Of a DNA stretch of 64,000 nucleotides, positions 16,010-24,927 are shown one piece after another. The stretch is from Xaviernesmea rhizosphaerae. Lineage in GTDB: Bacteria; Pseudomonadota; Alphaproteobacteria; Rhizobiales; Rhizobiaceae. Each line of letters opens with the position of its first letter. Position 1 is the stretch's first letter. Under the pieces are notes generated by a model, which had not been told where the DNA came from, searched no databases, and saw nothing but the letters and a program-made list of their open reading frames with translations. The stretch spans positions 1-64,000 of the forward strand of contig NZ_MKIO01000042.1 of assembly GCF_001938945.1 (NCBI RefSeq), written 5' to 3'. The position numbers and the translations under genes were made by a program.

Positions 16010-18603
16010 CTCGCCTTGTCGCGCAGCTCCAGCCGCTTGTCGATCGCCTGGATCAGCCCCTTCATCGCCTGCCCCCAGTTGCGCTGTTCCATCGCCGCCA
16101 CGGCGGCCTGGCTGAGGGCTCTGAGCTTGTCGCGGTCCTGCGAAAGCGCGCGCAGATGCGCGACCGCCTGTGCAGGAACGTCGCCGGCGGGGTCCATGAC
16201 GAAGCCGGTCTCGCCATCGCGGATCGCCTCGCGCACCGCGCCGACATCATTGCCCAGCGTGACGACGCCGAGCTGCATCGCCTCGAGCAGCACCAGCGGC
16301 AAGCCCTCATATTGCGAGGGCAGGACCAGCACGTCATGGGCGCCATAGAGCGCGATCAGCTCGTCCTGATCATAGACCGGCGGCTGCAGATAGGGCATCA
16401 GCGTTTCCACGGCCGGGTTGCGCGTATCGGAAACGACGGATTTGCCGACGATCGTCCAGTCGATCGGCAGGTTCATCTCGCGGGTGCGCGCGACGATGTC
16501 CGCCAGCGTCTCGAGGCCCTTTTGCGGGTCCAGCCGCCCGAGGAACAGCACCCGCAGGCGCTCGGCCCGGCCACGGCCCGCGAGCGCCTCCTCGATCACC
16601 TGCGGCGGCGGCGCGAAGGTCGGCGCATTGACCACGGGCACCAGCTTTTCGGCCGGCATGCCCATGCCACGGCACCAGTCCGCCAGCGCTTCAGAGCAGG
16701 TGGCGATATGGTCATAGGCATGCTCGAAGGCGAGGGTCAGGAACGTATGGCCGACGGGCCGGCCGGTCGCCGTCAGGTCGGTCAGATGCAGGGAGGCAAC
16801 GGTGACGACCTTGCGCTGCCGAAGAGCGCCCATCAGCCAGTTGGTGCTTGCGGCATGGGCGTTGACCACCACATCCTGCCAGCCCATCAGCGCCACCGCG
16901 CGCTCGCGCTGTCCCGGATCGTTCCAGGCCGAGAGCGGCGTGCCGAAATATTCCTCCGGCCCCGACCAGGGCGCCTGGGTGGGATCGAGCAGGAAAATGA
17001 TATTGTCGAAAACCTGCTGCCACTCTTCGGTCAGCCGGCCATTGTTGCGCTCGGTGATGTAGAGGTGAACGCCCCAGCCCTCGGCCTTCATGGTGCGGGC
17101 CATATTGAGCACGACCTTCTCCACCCCGCCGAATTCGACGAGGGGCAGCAGGAAGCCGATATTGCGGCCCTGGCGGCGGCTTGGCGGAAAGGTTGCGACC
17201 CCGCCCCAGCTCTTGCGCTCGACGTGATAGGCATCGACCCGGCGGAACAGCGTCTTGCGCCAGTTCCACGTCATTCGTGCCGCCTCGCGATAGGGCGAAT
17301 TGCACAGCCGCTCGGCGACAAGCAGCAGATCGAAACCGACCTTGCGGCCGAGCGTCTGCGCGCCCCTGGGCGACAGCGTCACCGACAGCTGTGCCAGATC
17401 CGCCCCGCTGTGCAGCACCAGCGTCTGCAGCCAGCCGAGATCTGTGCGCGCGACATCGGCGAGCGTGTTGAACGGCATCATGATCAGATGCGCGTCCTGC
17501 ACCGTCTCCACCCGCTCCGGGCGGATGCTGTAATCCTCCCCGTCGTCGTCTTGCGCAAGGCCGGCCTGGCGAAGGGCCGCCTCGACCCGCACGGCGGCGA
17601 TCGGGGCGAAATTGAGCTTCTCTTCCAGTGCCCAGAACAGCCAGGAGGCGATCCTTGCCCGCTGGAGAACCCGCAGGGACGCCGCGGTCGTCACCGCCAG
17701 GAAGGCCGGCACCGAGGAACGGCCGGGCTCGATCAGCGCGCGCCAGAAATCCGCCGGGAAATCCTTGACGTCGGCGGAAAGATCATGCGGATCGCTGGCA
17801 TAGACGGTGCGGCCCTCATCGGCCAGATAGATCACATAGCGCGGAAACTCGCGCTGCTCCTGCGCCCTGATCTCCTTTTCCGAGAAGAAGGCGCGATGCT
17901 TGCGCTGCATCGAATAGCGGATCATTGCATCCAGCTTGGTCGATTCCGCCAGCATGCTCTCCGGCCGCTTGCGATAGAGAAAGCCGAAATTTTCGAGATG
18001 CTTTCCCCTGAATCCGTGCTCGAAGGCGCTGATGAAGAAATCCCAGTCCTCATAGCCCTGGCGCATGGCCTCGTCGAAGAACACGCCGGCCTCGAACACG
18101 CGCCGGTGCAGCAGGCTGCCCGCCTCGCACAGGTTCATGTTGCGCATCAGAAGCGGCGAGAAGTCGCCGCCATAGTCCCAGCCCTCGCGCAGGCCGAACA
18201 TGTCGACATCGGGATAGACCCAGTCCACCCCTTCCCGCAGGAGATAGGCCGAAGCGCGCTCCAGCGCCTGCGGATGCAGGCGGTTGTCGGCATCGAGGAA
18301 ATAGAACAGCTCGATCTCCGGCCGCGTCGCCAGGATGTGGCGAACGGCGAAATTTCGGGCCGAACTGAGGCCGCCATTCCTCTTGCGAAGATAAACCGTG
18401 GCCTCGGGATAGGCCGTGGCATAGGTCGCGCAGGTTTCATGCGTGGATTCGAACGGGCAGCCGTCATTGACCAGGACATGCAGGATGTCGTCTGCTAGCG
18501 TCTGGCGGCGGATGCTCTCGATCGCCTCGATGACGAGGCCCGAATGCCGGAAGATCGGCGTGATCACGGCGATCCGGCGCTTTGCCGGGACGGAGAGCGA
18601 CAT
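16006..18603 (-). CDS. Two-domain glycosyltransferase (GT2 + GT4)
   Basis: Predicted 865 aa. The N-terminal GT2 domain starts AVITPIFRHSGLV and contains VNDGCP, NGGLSSARN, FLDADNRL (metal/nucleotide Asp motif) and a YEDWDFF acceptor-side motif. From about residue 480 a GT4 domain begins (GFLLPLVEFGGVEKVVLNMAR), with RLDPQKGLETL and the canonical donor motif PSQYEGLPLVLLEAMQLG. It probably adds two sugars in sequence during surface-glycan synthesis at the inner membrane. The start at 18603 lies one base after the TGA of the upstream gene, indicating coupling. An ATG at 18615 is possible. The stop codon is provided by a family A repeat. Confidence 0.88.
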   Translation of the reverse strand: MSLSVPAKRRIAVITPIFRHSGLVIEAIESIRRQTLADDILHVLVNDGCPFESTHETCATYATAYPEATVYLRKRNGGLSSARNFAVRHILATRPEIELFYFLDADNRLHPQALERASAYLLREGVDWVYPDVDMFGLREGWDYGGDFSPLLMRNMNLCEAGSLLHRRVFEAGVFFDEAMRQGYEDWDFFISAFEHGFRGKHLENFGFLYRKRPESMLAESTKLDAMIRYSMQRKHRAFFSEKEIRAQEQREFPRYVIYLADEGRTVYASDPHDLSADVKDFPADFWRALIEPGRSSVPAFLAVTTAASLRVLQRARIASWLFWALEEKLNFAPIAAVRVEAALRQAGLAQDDDGEDYSIRPERVETVQDAHLIMMPFNTLADVARTDLGWLQTLVLHSGADLAQLSVTLSPRGAQTLGRKVGFDLLLVAERLCNSPYREAARMTWNWRKTLFRRVDAYHVERKSWGGVATFPPSRRQGRNIGFLLPLVEFGGVEKVVLNMARTMKAEGWGVHLYITERNNGRLTEEWQQVFDNIIFLLDPTQAPWSGPEEYFGTPLSAWNDPGQRERAVALMGWQDVVVNAHAASTNWLMGALRQRKVVTVASLHLTDLTATGRPVGHTFLTLAFEHAYDHIATCSEALADWCRGMGMPAEKLVPVVNAPTFAPPPQVIEEALAGRGRAERLRVLFLGRLDPQKGLETLADIVARTREMNLPIDWTIVGKSVVSDTRNPAVETLMPYLQPPVYDQDELIALYGAHDVLVLPSQYEGLPLVLLEAMQLGVVTLGNDVGAVREAIRDGETGFVMDPAGDVPAQAVAHLRALSQDRDKLRALSQAAVAAMEQRNWGQAMKGLIQAIDKRLELRDKAS

Positions 18604-18604
18604 T

Positions 18605-20053
18605 TCAGGCGACATCCGCGCCACCTTCGGCATAGTCGAACGTAATGTCGCTGAAATGGGCCCAGCAGAAGCGCGCGCTCTCCCCTTCCGGCAGGCGCGT
18701 CAGAAGATAGAGATCCGCCGGCTCGGCCAGGGGTTCGGCCAGGAACAGCGTCACCATCGCCGGCGTGCGCGCCGGCAGCACCACCCAGTCGCTCTGATGA
18801 TCCAGATCCAGGCTCGGCAGGGCGATCGCGCCGCGCATGTCCGGCGATCCCAGGCCGAGCCCGTAGACCACGCGGCCCGCTTCCGGATGCATCGTCTCGA
18901 CGCGCGCGGAGATGCGCACGACCCCGGCCGGGCAGGCAAGCGGCAGACAGGCCTTGGTCGGCGACAATCCGACCGGATGGACCTGGATGCTCCTCTCGGC
19001 CTCGTGGAAGAAGACCATCGAGGCATCGCCGAGGGAATCGATGATGGCGGTGTCGGCCTGAAGCACCAGCGTGCTCCGCTCCATGCCGCTGCCGAGCGCG
19101 CGCACGGCCTCGCTGGAATGGGGGAGGCGAAGCCCGGGCGAGGCGGTCCAGCGATTGAGCGCCAGGGTGCTGCCGATGCGCTGTCCGTTGATGAGTGCCT
19201 GCCAGCGCTCGACGGGATGGGAGACGCCGAGGCCCAGATGCAGCCCCTCGCCCCCCGTCCAGCGTCCGGACAGGAGCAGGGAACAGGGTTCGACCGGCAG
19301 GGCCCGGTCCAGCGACAGGCGCAGCCAGCCCTCGGACAGCGCGCGGCGCGCGACGGTCCAGCGGCCGACGACGACGTCGCTTTCGAGCGCGCGCAGCTGG
19401 ATGTGAAGATCGCCTTCCCCCTTGGGGAGGGCGCGAAGATAGATGGCGACATCGCACAGGCCGGCGGAGCGATCCGGCAGAAGCTGCTCGAAGTTTTCGA
19501 CCGAAAGGCCGTCTGCCGGATGGGACAGACGGCTCGGGCCGACGGGGGTGGCGGCCCGCCGCTCGGCAAGGCGATTGTGCTGAACCAGCACTTCGAGCGC
19601 GGCAAAGGCGGCTGACATCGCCTCGTAATCGGCGCGCAGCAGGGCGGTGGAGCGCAGGAGATCGGCATTGGCGCGCGCGAGACGGCGCACACAGGCGGCA
19701 ATCCGGCCGAAAATGAACGGTGTCACCTGCTCGGGCGCGCTGATCAGGGCAACGAGCGGCGCGGGTCCGGCCGGGCTTGCCGCCGGGCTGGCGTAATAGG
19801 CCTGGATCCGTTCGAGGATGTCGGGAGAACTGGTGATGATGCTGTCGAGATCGGGCGGGATCAGCGCCTCACCGGTCGTCGTCGGCTCAAGACTGTCGAG
19901 CGACAGAGCAACGAGGGTGCATTCGTCGGACTTGTGGGTCAGCGCGCCGGCCTGCACGTCCGGTTCCAGTGCAACCCATGCGATCTTGACGGGAAGATGA
20001 GCCGACGGGCTCGAGCTATGCCTTAAGAGATGCTGAGAGGAAGCGTCCTGCAT
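18605..20053 (-). CDS. Uncharacterised 482-aa protein of the glycan locus
   Basis: I do not recognise this family securely. From the chosen ATG at 20053 the protein has 482 aa with no signal peptide or clear membrane span. Residues about 90-170 look helical. The second half is rich in beta-strand patterns (e.g. SLLLSGRWTGG, GRVVYGLGLGS, SDWVVLPART), as in carbohydrate-binding or jelly-roll domains. It is immediately upstream of, and translationally adjacent to, the 865-aa glycosyltransferase (1-nt gap), so a joint role in the same sugar-transfer step is a fair inference. A longer open frame upstream has no coding look. Confidence 0.6.
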   Translation of the reverse strand: MQDASSQHLLRHSSSPSAHLPVKIAWVALEPDVQAGALTHKSDECTLVALSLDSLEPTTTGEALIPPDLDSIITSSPDILERIQAYYASPAASPAGPAPLVALISAPEQVTPFIFGRIAACVRRLARANADLLRSTALLRADYEAMSAAFAALEVLVQHNRLAERRAATPVGPSRLSHPADGLSVENFEQLLPDRSAGLCDVAIYLRALPKGEGDLHIQLRALESDVVVGRWTVARRALSEGWLRLSLDRALPVEPCSLLLSGRWTGGEGLHLGLGVSHPVERWQALINGQRIGSTLALNRWTASPGLRLPHSSEAVRALGSGMERSTLVLQADTAIIDSLGDASMVFFHEAERSIQVHPVGLSPTKACLPLACPAGVVRISARVETMHPEAGRVVYGLGLGSPDMRGAIALPSLDLDHQSDWVVLPARTPAMVTLFLAEPLAEPADLYLLTRLPEGESARFCWAHFSDITFDYAEGGADVA

Positions 20054-20487
20054 GAAAGTGCCAAATATCCTGAAATCGTATCGCGACGGAAATGCATGTA
20101 AAGGCTTTTGCCGCCTTTTGGAAGCAAGAGCAACGACAGGTTCCTTGTTCGGCGCAAATGCGTTCCAGCGCGGTTTTCGCGCCACACTTCGGTTGCGCGA
20201 CTGGCGGTCGCACATCTCACGCGCACAGGAAAGCCGGACCGTTTTTTGGATAAACCGCCGGGCTTGGTCGGCGCATCGGCCTGAACCATGCGACAGTCCA
20301 ATGCGGCAGATCTCAGCTCTTGTCCCGGACCGAAAGCGGCATCGCGCCTTTCGATCCGATGCTTCGAGGTCCGTCGCGCCTTCAAAAGCGAGCCGCCATC
20401 TTTCACATTCGCTTCCCGCGCTTTAGGTCCCTGTCTTTTCGCATGCCGTGACCGTAAAACCGGTGCGCAATGTTGCGCGGCATGCTC
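20054..20487. other. Intergenic region with degenerate repeats
   Basis: 434 bp upstream of the 482-aa gene and downstream of the TPR/GT gene. It contains a family B repeat copy and a decayed family A-like stretch around 20300-20365 (GGACCGAAAGCGGCATCG, TCCGATGCTTCGAGG). The minus-strand promoter for 18605-20053 should lie in its left half. No convincing ORF. Confidence 0.5.
20408..20448 (+). repeat. Dispersed repeat, family B, copy 2
   Basis: TTCGCTTCCCGCGCTTTA is identical to the start of copy 1. It is followed by GGTCCCTGTCTTTTCGCATGCCG, about 80 percent alike by eye. Confidence 0.65.
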
Positions 20488-23160
20488 TCAAGCCCGCTTC
20501 GGCTCCGCCTTTGCCGGCAGCGCCAGCGCCAGAAGCGTATCGGAAAGCGCTGCGGGGCTGTTGATGAGGCGGGGGTCGAGGATGGTGCCGCGGCCGGCGG
20601 CGCGCAGCCGTTCGGACTGGGCGCCGAGATCGAAGACCACGGGCGGGATGCCGCTTTCGAGCGCGATCGACAGCGTATAGCAATAGGTTTCCGCCCAGAT
20701 GCTGGGGATAAAGATCAGATCCGGCTGCAGGCTCGCCAGATGCGTCATCGCCTCCTCATTGTCTGCATAGCGGCCTGTGATCTTGACGCCCTCGGCCGCA
20801 AGCGCAGCATCGTCCGAACTATAGCCGACAATGGAATAATCGATCGGCAGCCGTCGCGCGCGGGCGTCGCGGGCGAGCGACAAGAGCAGGTCGCCGCCCT
20901 TGTGCGGGCCGATGGCGCCCAGAAGGGCGATGCGCAGGCGTCCGTCAGGCCGGCGCGGCAGGATTGCCGGCAGCTTGGCTGCGTTCCAGTCCTCACGATG
21001 CGGCGCGACCTTGATGACGGCCTGCGGATAAAAGCCGGCCATGATGTCGGCCGCCGCGCGGCTGGGCGCCTCGATCACGGCGCCCGAGGCGAACAGGGCG
21101 CGATAGGCCTCCTGGCGTTCATCGACATCGCAGGGGTCCGCCGCCTGTTCCATCGTCATCGCCGTCCAGCTGCGCAGATCCTCCAGCGTCGGAATGCCGG
21201 CATAGATCTGGTCCGGCCGGATCAGCTGATAGTGGTGCGAGACCGCGGCGTAATCATGCACGACCAGGGTCTTTTTCGCCGGCAGGCCGGCAATGAGCGA
21301 CAGAAGCGCCTTGTGGAAGCGCCAGCTGAGCCCCGCAAAGGAATTGAGATGGACGAGATCCAGATCGAGCCCGGACAGCAGCGCTTCGACCAGCGGCATT
21401 TCCGTGCGCAGGTCGATGCCGGCGAGATTGGGAATGAAGATCCCTTCATCGCTGAACAGCGAAACGAAATGGCGATCCTGGACCGTCATCAGCAGGACCG
21501 GCCGGCCATTGGCGGAAAACTCCGCCTTCTTGTCCTTCAGATAGGTGTCGATCCCGCCGCCCCAATTATGGGTGAGGATCAGCGTGGCGCCCTTGGCGGC
21601 CTCTATCAGCCGGGCGGCATCGAGCGCGCGGCGGCCGCTGCGGGTCGGATCGGCCTTGAAATGATGCTGCACCAGCAGCGGATAGTTCGGATGCTTCTCC
21701 AGAAGCGCCTTCTGGCCGGCATCGAAATTGGCCTGTTTCGTCGAGGAGAACGAGACCGAGCCGACATGGAAGACGAAAATATCGGTGGCGATCAGATTTC
21801 GATAGCCTGCATTGAGACTGCGCATGCAAAAGTCGTTTTCCTCGCCATAGCCCAGCTTGAAGGCGACGGGATCGAGCGCGCCGATCTCTTCGATCACGCT
21901 GCGGCGCATGTAGAAGCAGAAGCCGACGCCGGTCGGCGCATCCACGGCGCGCCCGGCATTGATCTGGCCGGCCAGATCGTTCAGCGCGGCGGGGCTGCAT
22001 TCCAGCGCCAGCAGATTGTTCTTGTCGCGCACCGGATAGGAGCAGAGCGTGGCATTGTTCGACAGCGGCGTGATGGTCGCCGCGCGCGGATCGCGGTCGG
22101 CATGGGCGATCATGCGCTCGAACCAGCCGGGGAAGACGAAGGCGTCGGAGTTCAGCAGGATGACGTCGAGCCCGCCCGAAAGCTCGTTGATCGCGTGGTT
22201 GCAGGTCTGCACGAAGCCGCGATTGACCGTGCTCATGTGATAGTCGAACAGGCCCTTTTCGCCGAGCGCCGACAGCACCGCATTCAGCGCCGCATCCGGC
22301 CCGCAATCATTGATGACCAGCAGGCTGTAGGGCGCATCGCCGCGCGCCGACAACGCATGATAGACCGCAGCCAGCGTCTCGTCATAGCCCTTGTAGACCG
22401 GCAGGATCACGACCGCGCGCGTATCAGAGGAGAGCCGCGCGGGCGAGAGCGCCGCCCATTCGGCCTCGCTCGGGGCCTTGGGCGTAAACCAGCGCTCATG
22501 GCTCAGCAGATTGCCGCGGAAGCCCTTGTCGCGGTTGCGGGCGAAATGGACGAGCGGCAGCTCGCCGGGCTTGATCTGGCTCTTGTAGCGCTGCTCGTAA
22601 TACCAGGGATCGAAGATATGGGAGGGCGAGCGCTTCTCCTTCCAGCCGAACATCAGATAATGCAGCAAGGGATCGACACCGGCCTGGGCGATGTCGGGAT
22701 TCAGCTCGAGATAGTCGGCGGCATCGAACACCGACTGGACATCCGCCTTCACCGTGTCGAAGCTGTCCGTGGTGCCGATCATCAGCGCCAGCTCGCTGGC
22801 GGCCTGGGCGTTGCCATCGGCCTTGTAGGCCTCATGAAAGGCGAGAAAGCCCTGCCAGAGATCGCCGCGATGGCGCACCATATGGGCGAGGTGGAAATAG
22901 GGTTCGGACAGGCCCGGCGCGCGTTCGGCCGCTTCGAGATAGGCCTCCCGGGCCCCCTCGATATCGCCGGCTTCCTTGCGACAATGGCCGAGCTGGATCC
23001 AGAGAGCGGCACGGCTCGGATCGATCGCCAGCACCTGTTCGTAAAGGCTGGCGGCCTCGCTCCAATTGCGCGCTGCATTGGCTTGATCGGCCCGCTGCTG
23101 CAGCTTCGACAGTGACGGTTTCCCGCCAGCCAAGCGACCAAACCACGTCTCAGAAGTCAT
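20488..23160 (-). CDS. TPR-GT2-GT4 multidomain glycosyltransferase
   Basis: Predicted 890 aa. Residues about 15-125 are TPR repeats (AASLYEQVLAIDPSRAALW, AYLEAAERAPG). Residues 140-230 contain the module YLELNPDIAQAGVDPLLHY..GWKEKRSP..FDPWYY common in front of polysaccharide glycosyltransferases. A GT2 domain follows (VVILPVYKGYDETLAAVYHAL, INDCGPD, LNSDAFVFPGWF, GYGEENDFCMR). The C-terminal GT4-like domain has LGAIGPHKGGDLLL and a divergent donor motif (PSIWAETYCYTLSIALESG). The ATG at 23160 has GGAGGA just upstream, which decides the start over a longer frame. It is likely a multi-sugar transferase in the same glycan pathway, transcribed separately from its left neighbour. Confidence 0.87.
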   Translation of the reverse strand: MTSETWFGRLAGGKPSLSKLQQRADQANAARNWSEAASLYEQVLAIDPSRAALWIQLGHCRKEAGDIEGAREAYLEAAERAPGLSEPYFHLAHMVRHRGDLWQGFLAFHEAYKADGNAQAASELALMIGTTDSFDTVKADVQSVFDAADYLELNPDIAQAGVDPLLHYLMFGWKEKRSPSHIFDPWYYEQRYKSQIKPGELPLVHFARNRDKGFRGNLLSHERWFTPKAPSEAEWAALSPARLSSDTRAVVILPVYKGYDETLAAVYHALSARGDAPYSLLVINDCGPDAALNAVLSALGEKGLFDYHMSTVNRGFVQTCNHAINELSGGLDVILLNSDAFVFPGWFERMIAHADRDPRAATITPLSNNATLCSYPVRDKNNLLALECSPAALNDLAGQINAGRAVDAPTGVGFCFYMRRSVIEEIGALDPVAFKLGYGEENDFCMRSLNAGYRNLIATDIFVFHVGSVSFSSTKQANFDAGQKALLEKHPNYPLLVQHHFKADPTRSGRRALDAARLIEAAKGATLILTHNWGGGIDTYLKDKKAEFSANGRPVLLMTVQDRHFVSLFSDEGIFIPNLAGIDLRTEMPLVEALLSGLDLDLVHLNSFAGLSWRFHKALLSLIAGLPAKKTLVVHDYAAVSHHYQLIRPDQIYAGIPTLEDLRSWTAMTMEQAADPCDVDERQEAYRALFASGAVIEAPSRAAADIMAGFYPQAVIKVAPHREDWNAAKLPAILPRRPDGRLRIALLGAIGPHKGGDLLLSLARDARARRLPIDYSIVGYSSDDAALAAEGVKITGRYADNEEAMTHLASLQPDLIFIPSIWAETYCYTLSIALESGIPPVVFDLGAQSERLRAAGRGTILDPRLINSPAALSDTLLALALPAKAEPKRA

Positions 23161-23625
23161 CGGTCCTCCATGCCATCGGCACATCTTTGTCGAGCAGTGC
23201 TCGAAAACACACGATTTTAGATAGGTTCTAAGATTTCTGGCAGGCAAATGTCAAATCATCTGAACCCTTTGCACCCATGCCACATGGACCTCTGGCGGTC
23301 ACAGGATCTTCGGGCGCAATCCTGCTTGGAACGCTCGCGGTTACATACGGGATAGGCGAGGGATAAGGCAACAGCGGTGCAAAATTGTGATGCTGCGACT
23401 GCACAGTGCGAAAACGTCGTCCCGGAAAGCCTGGCGATCGCTTGAATGACCGTCCTGCGCTTTAAGGTCTTGTTTTATCACATGGCCTGATCGCAGGACA
23501 GGGGACGCCTTTCCGGGATATGCCGCTGCTGCTGTCCTCGTTTGCCACAGACGCGGCATCCGGCTGCTTCCCCGCAAGTCCGCGGCCTCGGCTTTGCGGA
23601 GATCCGATGCCCGACATGCGCCGAC
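23161..23625. other. Intergenic region between glycan locus and replication module
   Basis: 465 bp with the promoter side of the TPR-GT2-GT4 gene at its left and the 3' end of repC at its right. It contains a diverged family B repeat at 23436-23483 (GCGCTTTAAGGTCTTGTTTTAT). A 78-codon minus-strand open frame here has no recognisable features. This is the border between the two modules. Confidence 0.5.
23436..23483 (+). repeat. Dispersed repeat, family B, copy 3 (diverged)
   Basis: Carries the core TGCGCTTTAAGGTCTTGTTT and a CATG shortly after, as in copies 1 and 2, but the left part (CGATCGCTTGAATGACC) has drifted. Confidence 0.55.
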
Positions 23626-24927
23626 TCATGGCCGCGACCTTTCCGGAGACATCAGGCCATCCAGCAGCTGATCCAGTGAGAACAGGCCTCTCTCGGCCTT
23701 TGCCACCAGCGCCTGGAGATAGGCCCCCGGCGAGCGAATGGCGTCTGCGCGCTGCAGGATCACGCCGAGCACGATCGTGGCGCCGTCGCGGCCGAAACCG
23801 CGGATGGCGCGCATCCAGGCGGTCGCTGGGATGACCAGCATGCTGCGGACGGTCTCTGCCACGCGTGCGGCCTCGTGCCAGCTCGAAAGCCCGTTGACGG
23901 CATAGGCGGCAAAGTCCGGGCAGAGCCGGAGGAGCCGTTCCAGGCTCAGTCCGGGCGATTGCGCCGTCCTTGCCGCCACCGGCCCGGATCGTTGCTTCTC
24001 CACCCGGTCTGTTTCTGCCCTGCCCTCGTCGGTCTTTCCGCTTTCGTTCCGGTCGTCCGGCACCTCTGCACCGTCCACCAGGGCCTGCGGCACAATCTCC
24101 TGGACCTTTTCAAAAGAATATTCTGATTCTGCTTTCTGTTTGTGGTGCTCATTCTGGGCGTCATTGGCGCTCATTTGCGCAGATTGCAGAGCCTGGCCCC
24201 AAGCGGCTTCGGCCTCCTGCAGCAGGGCGGCGAGGCGTGTCCGGCGGTCGTTCAAGGCCTCTAGCGCGGCGCTGCGCGACACACGGCCGGAAAGCGCGCC
24301 AAGGCGGGCGGCGAAAGACTGCCAGAGCTGCGGCTCGAGCCCTTGCTCCAGGGCACTGGCAACATGCTGGGCGATCTGGCGCAGGGAGACGGTGATCTCG
24401 GCCCGGCAGCGCTGTACGGCGCGCTTGTCGCGGGCCGCAAGTGCTGCGCCGGCCAGGATCTCGTCGGCGCGCAGTGCCAGCGGCGTGAGATCGAAGCCGA
24501 AGCTCTGGTCCCCTGCCCCGCTTTCGCCGCGCCGGCAATAGCGCTTGCCATTCGGGCTGTCGCGACGGGCGATGAAGCCGGCCGTTACCAGCGCGGCCAG
24601 ATGCCGGCGCAGCGTGGCCGGCGCCATGCCGCGCGCACGCAGGATCAGCTCGGCATTGGAGGGAAAGACGATGGCCGGCTGGCGCGGGTCGATCTGGCGC
24701 GCGGGGTGGAAGCTCGCCAGAGCCTCCAGAACCAGCAGGCTGCGATCGCCAAGGCCGAAGGCGGCGCGGCACTCCGTCAGTGCGCGCAGCAGCTGCCACT
24801 TGTCGGGACCTGTCGCGCCCGTCGCCTCGCCCTCACGCCGGTTAGCGACAGCCGGCGCACGGCGCAGGTTCGCAACCCGGGCCACCAGCCGCGGGCTCGG
24901 GCAAGAGGTCTGTCGGTGCATGTCCAT
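23626..24927 (-). CDS. repC: Plasmid replication initiator RepC
   Basis: Predicted 433 aa, normal RepC length. It carries the conserved N-terminal winged-helix block: KWQLLRALTECRAAFGLGDRSLLVLEAL, IVFPSNAELILRARGMA, TLRRHLAALVTAGFIARRDSPNGKRY, and FGFDLTPLALRA. RepC initiates replication of repABC replicons at an origin within its own gene, and it normally acts only on its own replicon. The start at 24927 was chosen because the upstream extension is unlike the family; an ATG at 24921 is also possible. GGAG lies 11 nt before the chosen ATG. Unusually, the gene is separated from repB by 1.36 kb instead of the roughly 150-200 nt seen in typical operons. Confidence 0.93.
   Translation of the reverse strand: MDMHRQTSCPSPRLVARVANLRRAPAVANRREGEATGATGPDKWQLLRALTECRAAFGLGDRSLLVLEALASFHPARQIDPRQPAIVFPSNAELILRARGMAPATLRRHLAALVTAGFIARRDSPNGKRYCRRGESGAGDQSFGFDLTPLALRADEILAGAALAARDKRAVQRCRAEITVSLRQIAQHVASALEQGLEPQLWQSFAARLGALSGRVSRSAALEALNDRRTRLAALLQEAEAAWGQALQSAQMSANDAQNEHHKQKAESEYSFEKVQEIVPQALVDGAEVPDDRNESGKTDEGRAETDRVEKQRSGPVAARTAQSPGLSLERLLRLCPDFAAYAVNGLSSWHEAARVAETVRSMLVIPATAWMRAIRGFGRDGATIVLGVILQRADAIRSPGAYLQALVAKAERGLFSLDQLLDGLMSPERSRP
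24100..24165. other. Candidate replication origin: AT-rich patch inside repC
   Basis: A local AT-rich stretch in a GC-rich gene (CTTTTCAAAAGAATATTCTG, then ATTCTGCTTTCTGTTTG). In repABC replicons studied so far the origin lies in an AT-rich segment within repC, so this is the natural candidate. It also contains the short palindromes TTTTCAAAAG-like and AGAATATTCT. Confidence 0.55.
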
